Origin: Lentisphaerota bacterium
Lineage (GTDB): Bacteria; Verrucomicrobiota; Lentisphaeria; Victivallales; Victivallaceae
DNA length: 34,940 nt
Direction of reading: 5' to 3'
NCBI GenBank assembly: GCA_015061865.1
Contig: SUVU01000011.1
Span: 1-34,940 of the forward strand
The notes beneath the pieces are model-generated. The model worked only from the letters and a program-made list of their open reading frames with translations, did no database searches and was not told the origin of the DNA. Position numbers and translations under genes: made by a program. The first letter of the stretch is position 1; every line of letters starts with the position of its first letter. Positions 1 to 7,864 of the stretch are shown in pieces.

Positions 1-32
1 TAAAAGATCGCGTCATTCAACCATGAGGGCAT
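1..32 (-). CDS. 5' end of a probable GH13 alpha-amylase/alpha-glucosidase family gene (partial)
   Basis: Reading on the minus strand from an ATG at 32-30, the frame stays open to the window edge and encodes MPSWLNDAIF. This resembles the usual start of cytoplasmic GH13 enzymes, where a W-x-(K/N)-D-A-(I/V)-F-Y motif opens the first barrel strand. A ribosome binding site (AAGGA, 45-41) lies 8 bases upstream and overlaps the stop codon of the GH38 gene, so the two genes are probably translationally coupled. A GH13 gene after an alpha-mannosidase makes sense as a sugar-catabolic operon. Only ten residues are visible, so the family call rests on a short motif plus context; the open frame with a placed Shine-Dalgarno is the firmer part. 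Confidence 0.42.
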   Translation of the reverse strand, partial: MPSWLNDAIF

Positions 33-43
33 TTCTTATTTCC

Positions 44-3000
44 TTATTTTGCCAATTTTACTGCAAAAGTGGCGATCTCAAACGGTTTCAGCGTGATTGC
101 AGTTTCTGCACCATTTATTGTCACCGGCACCGGATTTTTCTCCATCAGATCGCAGGCGGCAAGAGCAGTTACCGGCACGTTGAAACGGAGTTTCCCGGTC
201 GCAGTCGTCCCGGCAGTCTCGTAACAGCGCAGGATCAATTCATCACTGCGTTCGGCTTTTTTCATCACTTCCAGGATCATATTGTCGCCATCCAGCACCG
301 CCGGTGCGAGTGACCGGGCGGCACTTTTGCCGATGAAGCACTGCACTTCGCGGTTCAGACAATACGCTTCACGCACCATTTCGTCGTGACCGGCACCGAT
401 GATGAATGAGTAGGTGAAGTCGTGTTCACCGGCATCGGCGTTGGGATCGGGGAAATTGGGCGCACGCAGCAATGCCAGCGCGAGTGAACCGTCCAGCGCA
501 GAACTGCCGTATTTGCAGTCATTGAGCAATGCGGCGTGAAAGCCGGGGGCATTCAGCGACAAATAGCGGTGACAGCAGATCTCAAAGTGACCTTTTTCCT
601 GTAATGTGCTGTTATGCTGGGAGTGCCGTTCCCAGCCGTACATGGTTTCGTAGCGGGCTTCGGCGGTGAGCATCCCGGTATGGAAATTGACCCGCAGCAT
701 CTGGCGGCGTTCGTTCCAGTCGGCATGGCAGACGAAATCCAGCCTCCGGGAGTTGACGCCGAGGGTGATCCGCATTTTGACCGTGGAGGCAAGAACTTTG
801 AATTCAGCATCCATGCTCATTCCCGCTGCTCCGGCAGAAACCGGGGAAATGGCGGTACATTCGGCTTCTTTGGTCACCGCAGTCCAGTATTCCGTGGCAA
901 GATCCCACGCATCGTTGCGTACCGGACGGTCGGTAGTGACAGTCAGGACGTTGCCGAAATTTCCGGCAGGGAGATATTCGCGGTTGGCAGTTTTGTCAAA
1001 CGCTCCGGTCAGGCGGCCTTTATCATCAAACGTGTAGCGCACCAGATCGTTTTCCAACACTCTGGCGGTATTGATGGCGATTTGCGGTGCCGGGACAGCG
1101 GCTTTTTTCAGCGTGGTGAAACTGTGTTTTTTCATTTCCAGAGCCACCGAGATTCTGCCGTCGGCATCCTGCTGACAGGGCAGCGGTTTGCCGTCCGCAT
1201 CGGTCACTGCGGCATTGCCCCACGCCGCCGGCAGCTGTACCAAACCGGTGTAATCGACACCGAGCGTATTGGCGACGGCGCAGCTGTCCGGATCGTCGGT
1301 AAAGATCGCGGCGGCTTTTTCCGCGATGATCTGCTGACATTTATCCAGCACTTCCTGTGAAGTGCGCTCACTGTCCACATAAACTTCACCGATACCGGAA
1401 CCGGGCAGGATGTCGTGGAACTGATTGGTCAGAGCGATTTTCCAGATCCGGTCGAATTCCGCTTGCGGATAAGTGTCAAACCCGGCGCAGACGGCGAAAA
1501 ATTCTGCTGTATTCAACGCCTGTTCCATTTTGCGGTTGTACCGTTTGGTGCGGGCCTGCGAAGTGAAACAACCCCGCAAACGTTCCAGATACAAATTACC
1601 GTTCCAGACCGGCAGTTCCGGAGCGGCCGCACGCAATTTGGCAAAGAAATCTTCGGCAAAACCGAATTTGATTTTGGGCAGACCTTCAAAATCATGTGCC
1701 AGCATGGCGCGCCTGATATGCTGGGGAGCCGCACCGCCGCCGCCGTCACCGATACCGAAAAGTGCCAGATACTCCGGCAGAACATCTGTTTCGCGGCAAT
1801 TATTCTGGGCGGCGGCCAGATTTGCCGGACGCATCAGGCAGTTATAACCGCCCTGCGGCAGGTCATGGGCAACAACTTCCGTACCGTCAATACCGCGCCA
1901 GCGGAAACTGGTATAGGGGAAAGGATTCGTATCCATACGGTGCAAAGTACAAGTGGCCAAAACATCACAGCCGGACTTTTTCATGATCTGCGGCAAACTG
2001 CCGGCATAACCGAATGAATCCGGGATCCAGGCGTTTTTCACGTCGATACCGAATTCATCTTCAAAAAACTTTTTGCCGTGCAGGAACTGGCGCACCATCG
2101 CTTCACCGGAAACCATCATGCAGTCAGGTTCCACCCACAATCCGCCCTGAACTTCCCAGCGGCCGGCGGCGATGAATTTTTTGATCTCCTCGTAAAGTCC
2201 GGGGTAGTTTTCTTTGACAAAAGCGTAATTCTGCGCCTGCGACGCCCCGAAACGGTATTCCGGGAAGCGCTTCAGATTCAAAATCTGCGATGAGAATGTC
2301 CGGGCGCATTTGCGGATCGTTTCCCGGATCGGCCAGAGCCATGCCACGTCGATATGAGCGTGACCGACGGCGGTCGCCGTCAATGCCGAGGCTGCGGCAG
2401 GCAGTTCAAACTGGCTCTGCAAAACTTCCAATGCCTGCGGCGCATTGGCGGGATTGCCGTCAAAAACATCCACCGCCCGGCTGAGGGTCGAGAGCAGCTG
2501 CGCCCGGCGGTAGGGGGGCAGATCGGTCTCATCCAGCGACAGCAGGAAGCCGAGTTTGACTTTGAGTTCCTGCATGGGGGCATCGGTTTTTGCCAGTTTG
2601 AGGATTTTGAGTTTCCCCTCGTTTTCGATGTATTTTTCAATGGTGTCCGGGGGATCGTGCGAGATGTATTCCTGACCGAAAAGTCCGCTGGAAGTCACCT
2701 CCACATAAGCCTCAAATTTTTCCGGATGCGGCGCCGGGATATCCAGACGGTCTTTGCGGTAACGGTTGCCGAAACAGCTGGAAATACAGAAGTTCCACAG
2801 CGGATCGCCGTTGTCGTCAAACAAAAGTGCTTCGCCCTGCGCGTCAAAGATCAACGTCAGCGGCAGCTCGCGCCACTCTGCCGGGATCGTACCGTGGATG
2901 TGCAGCCATGCACTCTGCCAGCGGCGGCCCCAGATCTCCCCGATCTGCAGCGGTTTGTAAGTGCCTTTCAGCCGGTCGCACCACGGTACCGGATCGTCAG

Positions 3001-3115
3001 TGACCCAGGCTTCGCACTGCAAATCAATGGCTTCTTCCGGGTAGAAACCGTGCTGGATGTGTTCCAGCAGTCTGGTGGCTTTCAGCCGGTAATAAGAGAT
3101 CAGATCTTCACGCAT
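44..3115 (-). CDS. Alpha-mannosidase, glycoside hydrolase family 38
   Basis: 1023 residues, full length for bacterial GH38. It hydrolyses alpha-linked mannose with a zinc-dependent retaining mechanism. The zinc-site motif HAHIDVAWLW is at 252-261 (His252, Asp256 by family analogy His-x-x-x-Asp), the catalytic nucleophile Asp366 sits in IPDSFGY, and the further zinc ligand His567 is in the conserved FHDILPGS stretch. The N-terminal 240 residues are the usual beta-rich accessory domain, and the C-terminal 400 residues form the beta-sandwich half. There is no signal peptide or membrane segment, so it is probably cytoplasmic and acts on imported manno-oligosaccharides. It has its own promoter at 3190-3218 and a 68-base leader, and its stop codon abuts the ribosome binding site of a probable GH13 gene that runs off the window. 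Exact linkage specificity cannot be read from sequence. Confidence 0.95.
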   Translation of the reverse strand: MREDLISYYRLKATRLLEHIQHGFYPEEAIDLQCEAWVTDDPVPWCDRLKGTYKPLQIGEIWGRRWQSAWLHIHGTIPAEWRELPLTLIFDAQGEALLFDDNGDPLWNFCISSCFGNRYRKDRLDIPAPHPEKFEAYVEVTSSGLFGQEYISHDPPDTIEKYIENEGKLKILKLAKTDAPMQELKVKLGFLLSLDETDLPPYRRAQLLSTLSRAVDVFDGNPANAPQALEVLQSQFELPAAASALTATAVGHAHIDVAWLWPIRETIRKCARTFSSQILNLKRFPEYRFGASQAQNYAFVKENYPGLYEEIKKFIAAGRWEVQGGLWVEPDCMMVSGEAMVRQFLHGKKFFEDEFGIDVKNAWIPDSFGYAGSLPQIMKKSGCDVLATCTLHRMDTNPFPYTSFRWRGIDGTEVVAHDLPQGGYNCLMRPANLAAAQNNCRETDVLPEYLALFGIGDGGGGAAPQHIRRAMLAHDFEGLPKIKFGFAEDFFAKLRAAAPELPVWNGNLYLERLRGCFTSQARTKRYNRKMEQALNTAEFFAVCAGFDTYPQAEFDRIWKIALTNQFHDILPGSGIGEVYVDSERTSQEVLDKCQQIIAEKAAAIFTDDPDSCAVANTLGVDYTGLVQLPAAWGNAAVTDADGKPLPCQQDADGRISVALEMKKHSFTTLKKAAVPAPQIAINTARVLENDLVRYTFDDKGRLTGAFDKTANREYLPAGNFGNVLTVTTDRPVRNDAWDLATEYWTAVTKEAECTAISPVSAGAAGMSMDAEFKVLASTVKMRITLGVNSRRLDFVCHADWNERRQMLRVNFHTGMLTAEARYETMYGWERHSQHNSTLQEKGHFEICCHRYLSLNAPGFHAALLNDCKYGSSALDGSLALALLRAPNFPDPNADAGEHDFTYSFIIGAGHDEMVREAYCLNREVQCFIGKSAARSLAPAVLDGDNMILEVMKKAERSDELILRCYETAGTTATGKLRFNVPVTALAACDLMEKNPVPVTINGAETAITLKPFEIATFAVKLAK

Positions 3116-3189
3116 AAAACTCTTCCTTTTATTTAAATGGTTTTTGCTTCGGTTTATTTTCAGCAGAAAAAATTTTTTATACCATCTTA

Positions 3190-3218
3190 AATATATTGTA
3201 AAAAGTTCTCATTGGCAA
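3190..3218 (-). promoter_or_regulatory. Promoter of the GH38 gene
   Basis: On the minus strand TTGCCA (3218-3213) is followed by a 17-base spacer and TATATT (3195-3190). The predicted transcript starts near 3183, about 68 bases before the ATG. The pattern matches other promoters in this window (TTGnnn-N17-TATATT). The 228-base gap between this gene and rmuC holds nothing else recognisable. Confidence 0.65.
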
Positions 3219-3343
3219 GCCGGACTGCGGAAAAATATATGCGTTTTTCTATCGCCGTTATATAATTTATTATTGCCGGTAAATGAAGCACTCCTCAAAA
3301 GCGGTAACCGTTTGGGAGGGCGGGCAGACCGCGAAAAAGCAGA

Positions 3344-4684
3344 TCAGGGCAGCAGGGAATCGTCAGAAACGGAATCGGGAAGCTCCTGAACGTCCCGGAG
3401 TTTGCGTTCCAGGGCGCGGGAACGGGTGCCGATTTTTTCCATGTGGTTGACGACGGATTCCAGACTTTTTCTGGTGGCGTCCATTTCGTTGCCGAATTTA
3501 TTGAATTCACTTTTGACGGCACCGAGGATCTGCCAGACTTCGTTGGAGCGTTTTTCGATGGCGAGGGTTTTGAAGCCCATTTGCAGCGAGTTGAGAAACG
3601 CCACGAGGTTGGAGGGCCCGGTGACGGAAATCTGCAATTCGCTCTGCAATTTTTCAAACAATCCCGGTATCCGCAGGATCTCGGCGTAAATGCCTTCGCT
3701 GGGGACAAACATCAGTGCAAACGCCGTGGTGTGCGGCGGATAAACGTATTTGTTCCGGATATCAGCGGCGGCTTTGCGGACGGTGCGGGCGAAGTTTTCC
3801 TGGGCTTTTTTTACTTCCGGCGACATCCGGGGAAACTCCTCGTAGCACTCCAGCAGGCGCTGGTAATCCTCGACCGGGAATTTGCTGTCCACAGGCAGAT
3901 AGACCGGAGTATCATCTTTACTGCCGGGCAGCCGGATGGCGAATTCGACCAGTTCGGTGCTGTTGGGGATGGTGCTGACGTTGGTGGCGTACTGCTCCGG
4001 AGCAAGGTATTGCTCCAGCAGGGCAGAGAGCTGGATCTCACCGATATTGCCCCGGGTTTTGACGTTGGTGAGGACTTTTTTCAAATCTCCCACGCCGACG
4101 GCAAGCGAGTGCATTTCGCCCAGACCTTTATGGACGGCATCGAGTCTTTCGCTGATGAGTTTAAAAGAGTCGTTGAAGTGTTTTTCCATGGACTGCTGAA
4201 GTTTCTCGTCCACGGTTTGTTTCATCTCGTCCAGTTTTTTGGTGTTTTCGTTGCGGATGTCCCGCAGCTGTTCGTCGATCAATTCCCGGTTGCGGGCGAG
4301 CTGACCGGAGGTTTCCTCCTGAAACAGCCGGATTTTCTCATCCAGCATTTTCGTCAGTTCGGCAGTTTTTTTCTCGCCCCGGTCAGCGTAATTGAGCAAC
4401 GTTTCGGCGAGTTTGCCGGCGGTGTTTTCGTCAGCCTGCCGCACCGCATCCCGGAAATCCTGCAGAAATTTCATGAAATCAGTGAAACTCTGCGCCGTTT
4501 CCAGACGGGAACGGGAGAAGTTGTCATTCAACTCCCGCCGTTCCTCCTGAAAACCGGTTTGACAGTTCCGGGCGATTTTGTCCAATTCCGGGCGCACGTC
4601 GGCTGCATCATTTTTTTTCAACAGCAGCGCCGCCAGCACGGCAATATTCAGCACGATCAGCGCACCCAGCAATACCGTTTCCAT
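3344..4684 (-). CDS. rmuC: DNA recombination protein RmuC
   Basis: 446 residues. RmuC proteins are inner-membrane-anchored, coiled-coil proteins with a C-terminal nuclease-like domain; in E. coli loss of RmuC raises inversion rates at short inverted repeats. Here a single membrane segment lies at about residues 4-23, followed by a long charged coiled-coil region (about 35-190) and the conserved RmuC domain (about 200-400) with RGNIGE, the EFAIRLPG strand, DSKFPVEDY and LMFVPSEGIYAE. The last stretch (about 410-446) is low in conservation. It starts 11 bases after the citrate synthase stop codon, so both are probably on one mRNA. The pairing with a central metabolic gene looks incidental. Confidence 0.93.
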   Translation of the reverse strand: METVLLGALIVLNIAVLAALLLKKNDAADVRPELDKIARNCQTGFQEERRELNDNFSRSRLETAQSFTDFMKFLQDFRDAVRQADENTAGKLAETLLNYADRGEKKTAELTKMLDEKIRLFQEETSGQLARNRELIDEQLRDIRNENTKKLDEMKQTVDEKLQQSMEKHFNDSFKLISERLDAVHKGLGEMHSLAVGVGDLKKVLTNVKTRGNIGEIQLSALLEQYLAPEQYATNVSTIPNSTELVEFAIRLPGSKDDTPVYLPVDSKFPVEDYQRLLECYEEFPRMSPEVKKAQENFARTVRKAAADIRNKYVYPPHTTAFALMFVPSEGIYAEILRIPGLFEKLQSELQISVTGPSNLVAFLNSLQMGFKTLAIEKRSNEVWQILGAVKSEFNKFGNEMDATRKSLESVVNHMEKIGTRSRALERKLRDVQELPDSVSDDSLLP

Positions 4685-4695
4685 TGCCGCACCTG

Positions 4696-6006
4696 TCAGA
4701 TCAGATGCAGTTTGGCGCAGTGTTCCAGATCGTCGGAAACTTCCTGCTGGGTCCTGCCGACATAAATCTGCCGGGGCCGGACGATTTTAGTATTGTCACT
4801 GATCATTTCACGCCAGTGCGCCACCCATCCGGGCAGCCGTGCCAGGGCGAACATCACCGTAAACATATTTTCCGGGATCCCCATCGCCCGGTAGAGAATA
4901 CCGGTGTAAAAGTCCACGTTGGGATAGAGATGGCGGTCGATGAAGTAACTGTCTTTGCGGACGGTGTCTTCGATGCGGTGCGCCAGATCCAGCAGCGGGT
5001 CGTGGATGCCGGTGGCGGCGAGGTATTTTTCACACTCGTTGCGGACGATCTCGGCACGGGGGTCGTAGGCTTTGTAGACCCGGTGACCGAAGCCCAGCAG
5101 CCGGAAAGGATCGTTTTTATCTTTGGCTTTGCGGATGAATTTATCCAGATCGCCGTCGGCGTGGATCATCTGCAGCTGTTCGATGACCGCCTGATTGGCG
5201 CCGCCGTGCAGCGGGCCGGAGAGGGCGGAGATACCGGCGGCGATCGTCGCATACAAGTTCACTTGAGCGCTGCCGATGGCACGCACCGCCGTGGTGGAGC
5301 AGTTCTGCTCGTGGTCGGCGTGGATGATAAACAGCACGTTCAAAAGCCGCACCGCTTCGGGGCTGATGTGGTAGGGCCGCACCGGGGAATCGAACATCAT
5401 ATTGAGGAAGTTGGCGCAATATGAGAGGTCGTGCCGGGGGTAGACGATCGGCTCACCGATGGATTTTTTGTAGGCAAATGCCGCAATGGTACGGACGATG
5501 GAAATGACCCGCGCGCAGGAGTGTTCGATGTTGCGGGCAGTGGTATTGACGTCCACATTGGGGTAAAATGCCGCCATTGCATTGACCATGGTCGCCAGAA
5601 TGTGCATCGGGTGCGCCCCTTTGGGGAAGCTGTCAAAAAAGTGGCGCATATCCTCGTGCAGCAGACTGTTGCGGTTGAGCAGCATGGAAAAGTCCATCCG
5701 TTCTTTTTCGGACGGCAATGCTCCATGCACCAGCAGATAAGCGACATCGACAAAGGTCGCTTTTTCCGCCAGATCAGCGATCGGGATGCCCCGGTAACGC
5801 AGAATACCTTTTTCACCGTCGATATAGGTGATCTGGCTGAAACAGCTGGCGGTATTGACGAAACCGGGGTCAATGGTCACCAGTCCGGTCTCTTTGCGCA
5901 AACCGGAAATATCCAGACCTTTGTCGCCTTCGGTGCCGATAACGACCGGCAGAGATACCTCTTTGTCTTCAAATTTCAGAGTAGCTTCAGATTTTTTGGT
6001 CATCAT
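4696..6006 (-). CDS. gltA: Citrate synthase, hexameric GltA type
   Basis: 436 residues, close to the 427 of E. coli GltA. It condenses acetyl-CoA with oxaloacetate to give citrate, entering the TCA cycle. The N-terminal beta domain typical of Gram-negative type II enzymes is present (residues 8-60, including TIDPGFVNTASC). The active-site residues are all visible: IIHADHEQN around 228-235, His267 in GPLHGGAN, His308 in GFGHRVYK and Asp365 in VDFYTG. Two ATG codons stand in tandem at the start; the AAGGAA ribosome binding site lies 12 and 15 bases upstream, so the first ATG is favoured. Only 36 bases separate it from the esterase gene upstream and no good promoter is visible there, so it is probably read from the esterase promoter. 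Confidence 0.96.
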   Translation of the reverse strand: MMTKKSEATLKFEDKEVSLPVVIGTEGDKGLDISGLRKETGLVTIDPGFVNTASCFSQITYIDGEKGILRYRGIPIADLAEKATFVDVAYLLVHGALPSEKERMDFSMLLNRNSLLHEDMRHFFDSFPKGAHPMHILATMVNAMAAFYPNVDVNTTARNIEHSCARVISIVRTIAAFAYKKSIGEPIVYPRHDLSYCANFLNMMFDSPVRPYHISPEAVRLLNVLFIIHADHEQNCSTTAVRAIGSAQVNLYATIAAGISALSGPLHGGANQAVIEQLQMIHADGDLDKFIRKAKDKNDPFRLLGFGHRVYKAYDPRAEIVRNECEKYLAATGIHDPLLDLAHRIEDTVRKDSYFIDRHLYPNVDFYTGILYRAMGIPENMFTVMFALARLPGWVAHWREMISDNTKIVRPRQIYVGRTQQEVSDDLEHCAKLHLI

Positions 6007-6042
6007 GATTGTGTATGGTTCCTTACAACTTCAGTGAATAAT

Positions 6043-6837
6043 TCAAGCCCGGGTGAATCCGGCAGTGTGTTCCAGAAAGTTTGCCGCCAGTTCCGCCCAT
6101 TGCCGGAGATCTTTATGACCGGCGCCCAAGCCCCGTCCGTGCGGGCCGTGGGGGAAAACGTGCAGTTCGCAGGTGTTGCCGCACTGCCACATGGTTTCGG
6201 CGTAGACCATGGAATTTTTCACCGCCACGGCAGCATCATCGGCGGTGTGCCAGATGAATGTCGGCGGGGTGTTTTCGTCGATCATCCGGTGGACATCGTA
6301 ACGGCGCATGGCATCCAGATCACTGCCGCCGGTCAATGCCGTACCGCTGCCGCGGTGGGCGTAGGCTTCCGTAAGAGCGACTACCGGATAGCAGAGGAGC
6401 AGGGCATTGGCTTTGCCGGAAACATGGTTTTCTTTATCGGCAAGCTCATCCGCCAGCAGCGCTCCGGAAGCTGCCAGATGCGCTCCGGCAGAGAAGCCCA
6501 GCACGGCGATCTGATCGGGGATCAGCCGGAATTCAGCGGCCCGGGAACGGATGATCTGCACCGCCCGGATGAGATCCTGCTGCGGCGCCGGTGCCGTGTA
6601 CGGTGCGACCCGGTATTGCAGGACGAAAGCATGATAGCCCAGAGCGTTGAAACGTCTGGCGACCGGATCGCCCTCATGGTATGCCCGGTGGGTGTAACCG
6701 CCGCCGGGGAGGATCAGCACCGCCCCCAGCGGAGTGCCCGCACCGTCATAAAGAAAGGTGTCCAGATACGGCATGAAATCCTCGTGGTGGTTGCCGGACG
6801 GGGATTTGACCAGTTCCCGGTAAAGTTCGATTCTCAT
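6043..6837 (-). CDS. Alpha/beta-hydrolase esterase, BD-FAE/acetyl-xylan esterase-like (paralogue 2)
   Basis: 264 residues without a signal peptide. Alpha/beta-hydrolase features: an oxyanion-hole strand LPGGGYTHR (44-52), the nucleophile Ser116 in GFSAGAH, the acid Asp201 in WHTADD and the base His233 in HGPHGRGLG. The family hydrolyses acetyl, feruloyl or other short esters on sugars and polysaccharides. It is closely similar along its length to the gene directly upstream, from which it is separated by 11 bases, so the two arose by tandem duplication. The ribosome binding site AAAGGTGA overlaps the intergenic gap. Substrate is not predictable; with a cytoplasmic location, deacetylation of imported oligosaccharides is a reasonable inference. 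Confidence 0.85.
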   Translation of the reverse strand: MRIELYRELVKSPSGNHHEDFMPYLDTFLYDGAGTPLGAVLILPGGGYTHRAYHEGDPVARRFNALGYHAFVLQYRVAPYTAPAPQQDLIRAVQIIRSRAAEFRLIPDQIAVLGFSAGAHLAASGALLADELADKENHVSGKANALLLCYPVVALTEAYAHRGSGTALTGGSDLDAMRRYDVHRMIDENTPPTFIWHTADDAAVAVKNSMVYAETMWQCGNTCELHVFPHGPHGRGLGAGHKDLRQWAELAANFLEHTAGFTRA

Positions 6838-6848
6838 ATTGTCACCTT

Positions 6849-7652
6849 TCAGAAAATACCGTTGTCAAATGCCGCCGTGAATCCGGCACGGTTGCGCAGA
6901 AACACCGCCGCTTCCCGGCTCCAGGAGCAGATGCTCTGATCGCCGAAGCCCAGCCCCCGTCCATGCGGGCCGTGGGGCATGATGTGCAGTTCGCAAGTGT
7001 TGCCGCACTGCCACATCTGCCGGGCAAATTCCACGCTGCCGTTGACCGGGACGACCTGATCGGTGGCGGTGTGCCAGATGTAGGCAGGCGGAGTGCCGGC
7101 AGTGACCATTTTGCAGGGGTCGATCGGGGAGCCGTCGGCACGGCAGTACGGGGTGTTTTCACCCATGGGGCGTTTGAGTTCCAGATAAGTTTCCGTCACT
7201 GAAGCCACCGGATAGCAGAGAATTAGCGCATCGGGGCGGGCGGAAACATTGTCCGCTTCGTCGCCGCATTTTTCGTCGAATTCGTTGTGCATCAAGCCGG
7301 CACACGCCGCCAGATGGCCGCCGGCGGAAAAGCCCAGCACGGCGATCTGATCCGGATTCAGCCGGAACTCTTCAGCCCGGGAACGGATGATCTTTATCGC
7401 CCGCAGCACATCCAGCTGGGCACCGGGGAAAGGATCCGGCAGTGTCCGGTATTGGAGGACAAACGCATGATAGCCCAGTGCATTGAAGCGTTTGGCGATC
7501 GGGTCGCCCTCGTGTTTGGCACGGTGGGTGTAGCCGCCGCCGGGCAGCACCAGCACCGCCCCGACCGGGGTGCAGACGCCCTCCAGCGGGAAAAAGTCCA
7601 GATACGGCTGAAACGAACCGGTGGTATCATTATCGCGCAAAAAAATCCGCAT
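6849..7652 (-). CDS. Alpha/beta-hydrolase esterase, BD-FAE/acetyl-xylan esterase-like (paralogue 1)
   Basis: 267 residues, first gene of the minus-strand unit esterase-esterase-gltA-rmuC. The catalytic triad can be read as Ser109 (GFSAGGH), Asp198 (WHTATDQ) and His230 (HGPHGRGLG), with the oxyanion strand LPGGGYTHR at 37-45. No signal peptide is seen. It shares long identical stretches with the next gene, for example around LPGGGYTHR, FNALGYHAFVLQYR, WQCGNTCELH and PHGPHGRGLG, and differs by an insertion around 155-180 (a GENTPYCRADG-type loop). A good ribosome binding site (AAGGA, 8 bases from ATG) and a candidate promoter at 7696-7724 precede it. The direct repeats at 7671-7690 lie in its leader. 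Confidence 0.86.
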   Translation of the reverse strand: MRIFLRDNDTTGSFQPYLDFFPLEGVCTPVGAVLVLPGGGYTHRAKHEGDPIAKRFNALGYHAFVLQYRTLPDPFPGAQLDVLRAIKIIRSRAEEFRLNPDQIAVLGFSAGGHLAACAGLMHNEFDEKCGDEADNVSARPDALILCYPVASVTETYLELKRPMGENTPYCRADGSPIDPCKMVTAGTPPAYIWHTATDQVVPVNGSVEFARQMWQCGNTCELHIMPHGPHGRGLGFGDQSICSWSREAAVFLRNRAGFTAAFDNGIF

Positions 7653-7670
7653 TTTGAAAATCCTTTCTTA

Positions 7671-7702
7671 TAATTGTTCAGTAATTGTTCTATATAATAT
7701 AG
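7671..7702. promoter_or_regulatory. Operator-like direct repeat plus AT palindrome in the esterase/exporter divergent region
   Basis: TAATTGTTC occurs twice, at 7671-7679 and 7682-7690, so the copies are offset by 11 bases (one helical turn). They are followed at once by the 13-base perfect palindrome CTATAT-A-ATATAG (7690-7702). The palindrome supplies the -10 of the esterase promoter, and the repeats occupy roughly +1 to +20 of that transcript. This is how a repressor site would be laid out, but no regulator gene is adjacent. Confidence 0.4.
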
Positions 7703-7724
7703 CGCGCGAAAAACATTTTTTCCA
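7696..7724 (-). promoter_or_regulatory. Promoter of the esterase-gltA-rmuC unit
   Basis: On the minus strand TGGAAA (7724-7719), 17-base spacer, TATATT (7701-7696). The -10 is perfect for the pattern seen in this window; the -35 is weaker. Predicted start near 7689 gives a leader of about 37 bases. Confidence 0.45.
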
Positions 7725-7734
7725 CAATGATAAG

Positions 7735-7763
7735 TTGCAAGATGGCAAAATTGGTGCTATTTT
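7735..7763 (+). promoter_or_regulatory. Promoter of the type I secretion operon
   Basis: TTGCAA (7735-7740), 17-base spacer and TATTTT (7758-7763), with a TGn extended -10 (TGC at 7755-7757). The predicted start near 7770 leaves a leader of about 95 bases before the ATG at 7865. It also places the in-frame ATG at 7769 at or before the transcript start, which argues for the later start codon. Confidence 0.5.
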
Positions 7764-7864
7764 AATAGATGGTCAAGTATTTACGTCCATTTTCCGTGAT
7801 CCCGGACGTGTGCTTGAGTTGTAATGTGCAGACGAATTGTATAATTTTTGGAGATCAAATCATC

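Noticed and set aside
3280-3343. Terminator after rmuC
   Set aside because: Only a short CGGT/ACCG palindrome is present, with no adequate stem or T-tract.
7769-7864. Upstream ATG extending the exporter by 32 residues
   Set aside because: It coincides with the predicted transcript start, has no ribosome binding site, and the extra residues match nothing. The ATG at 7865 has GGAG upstream.
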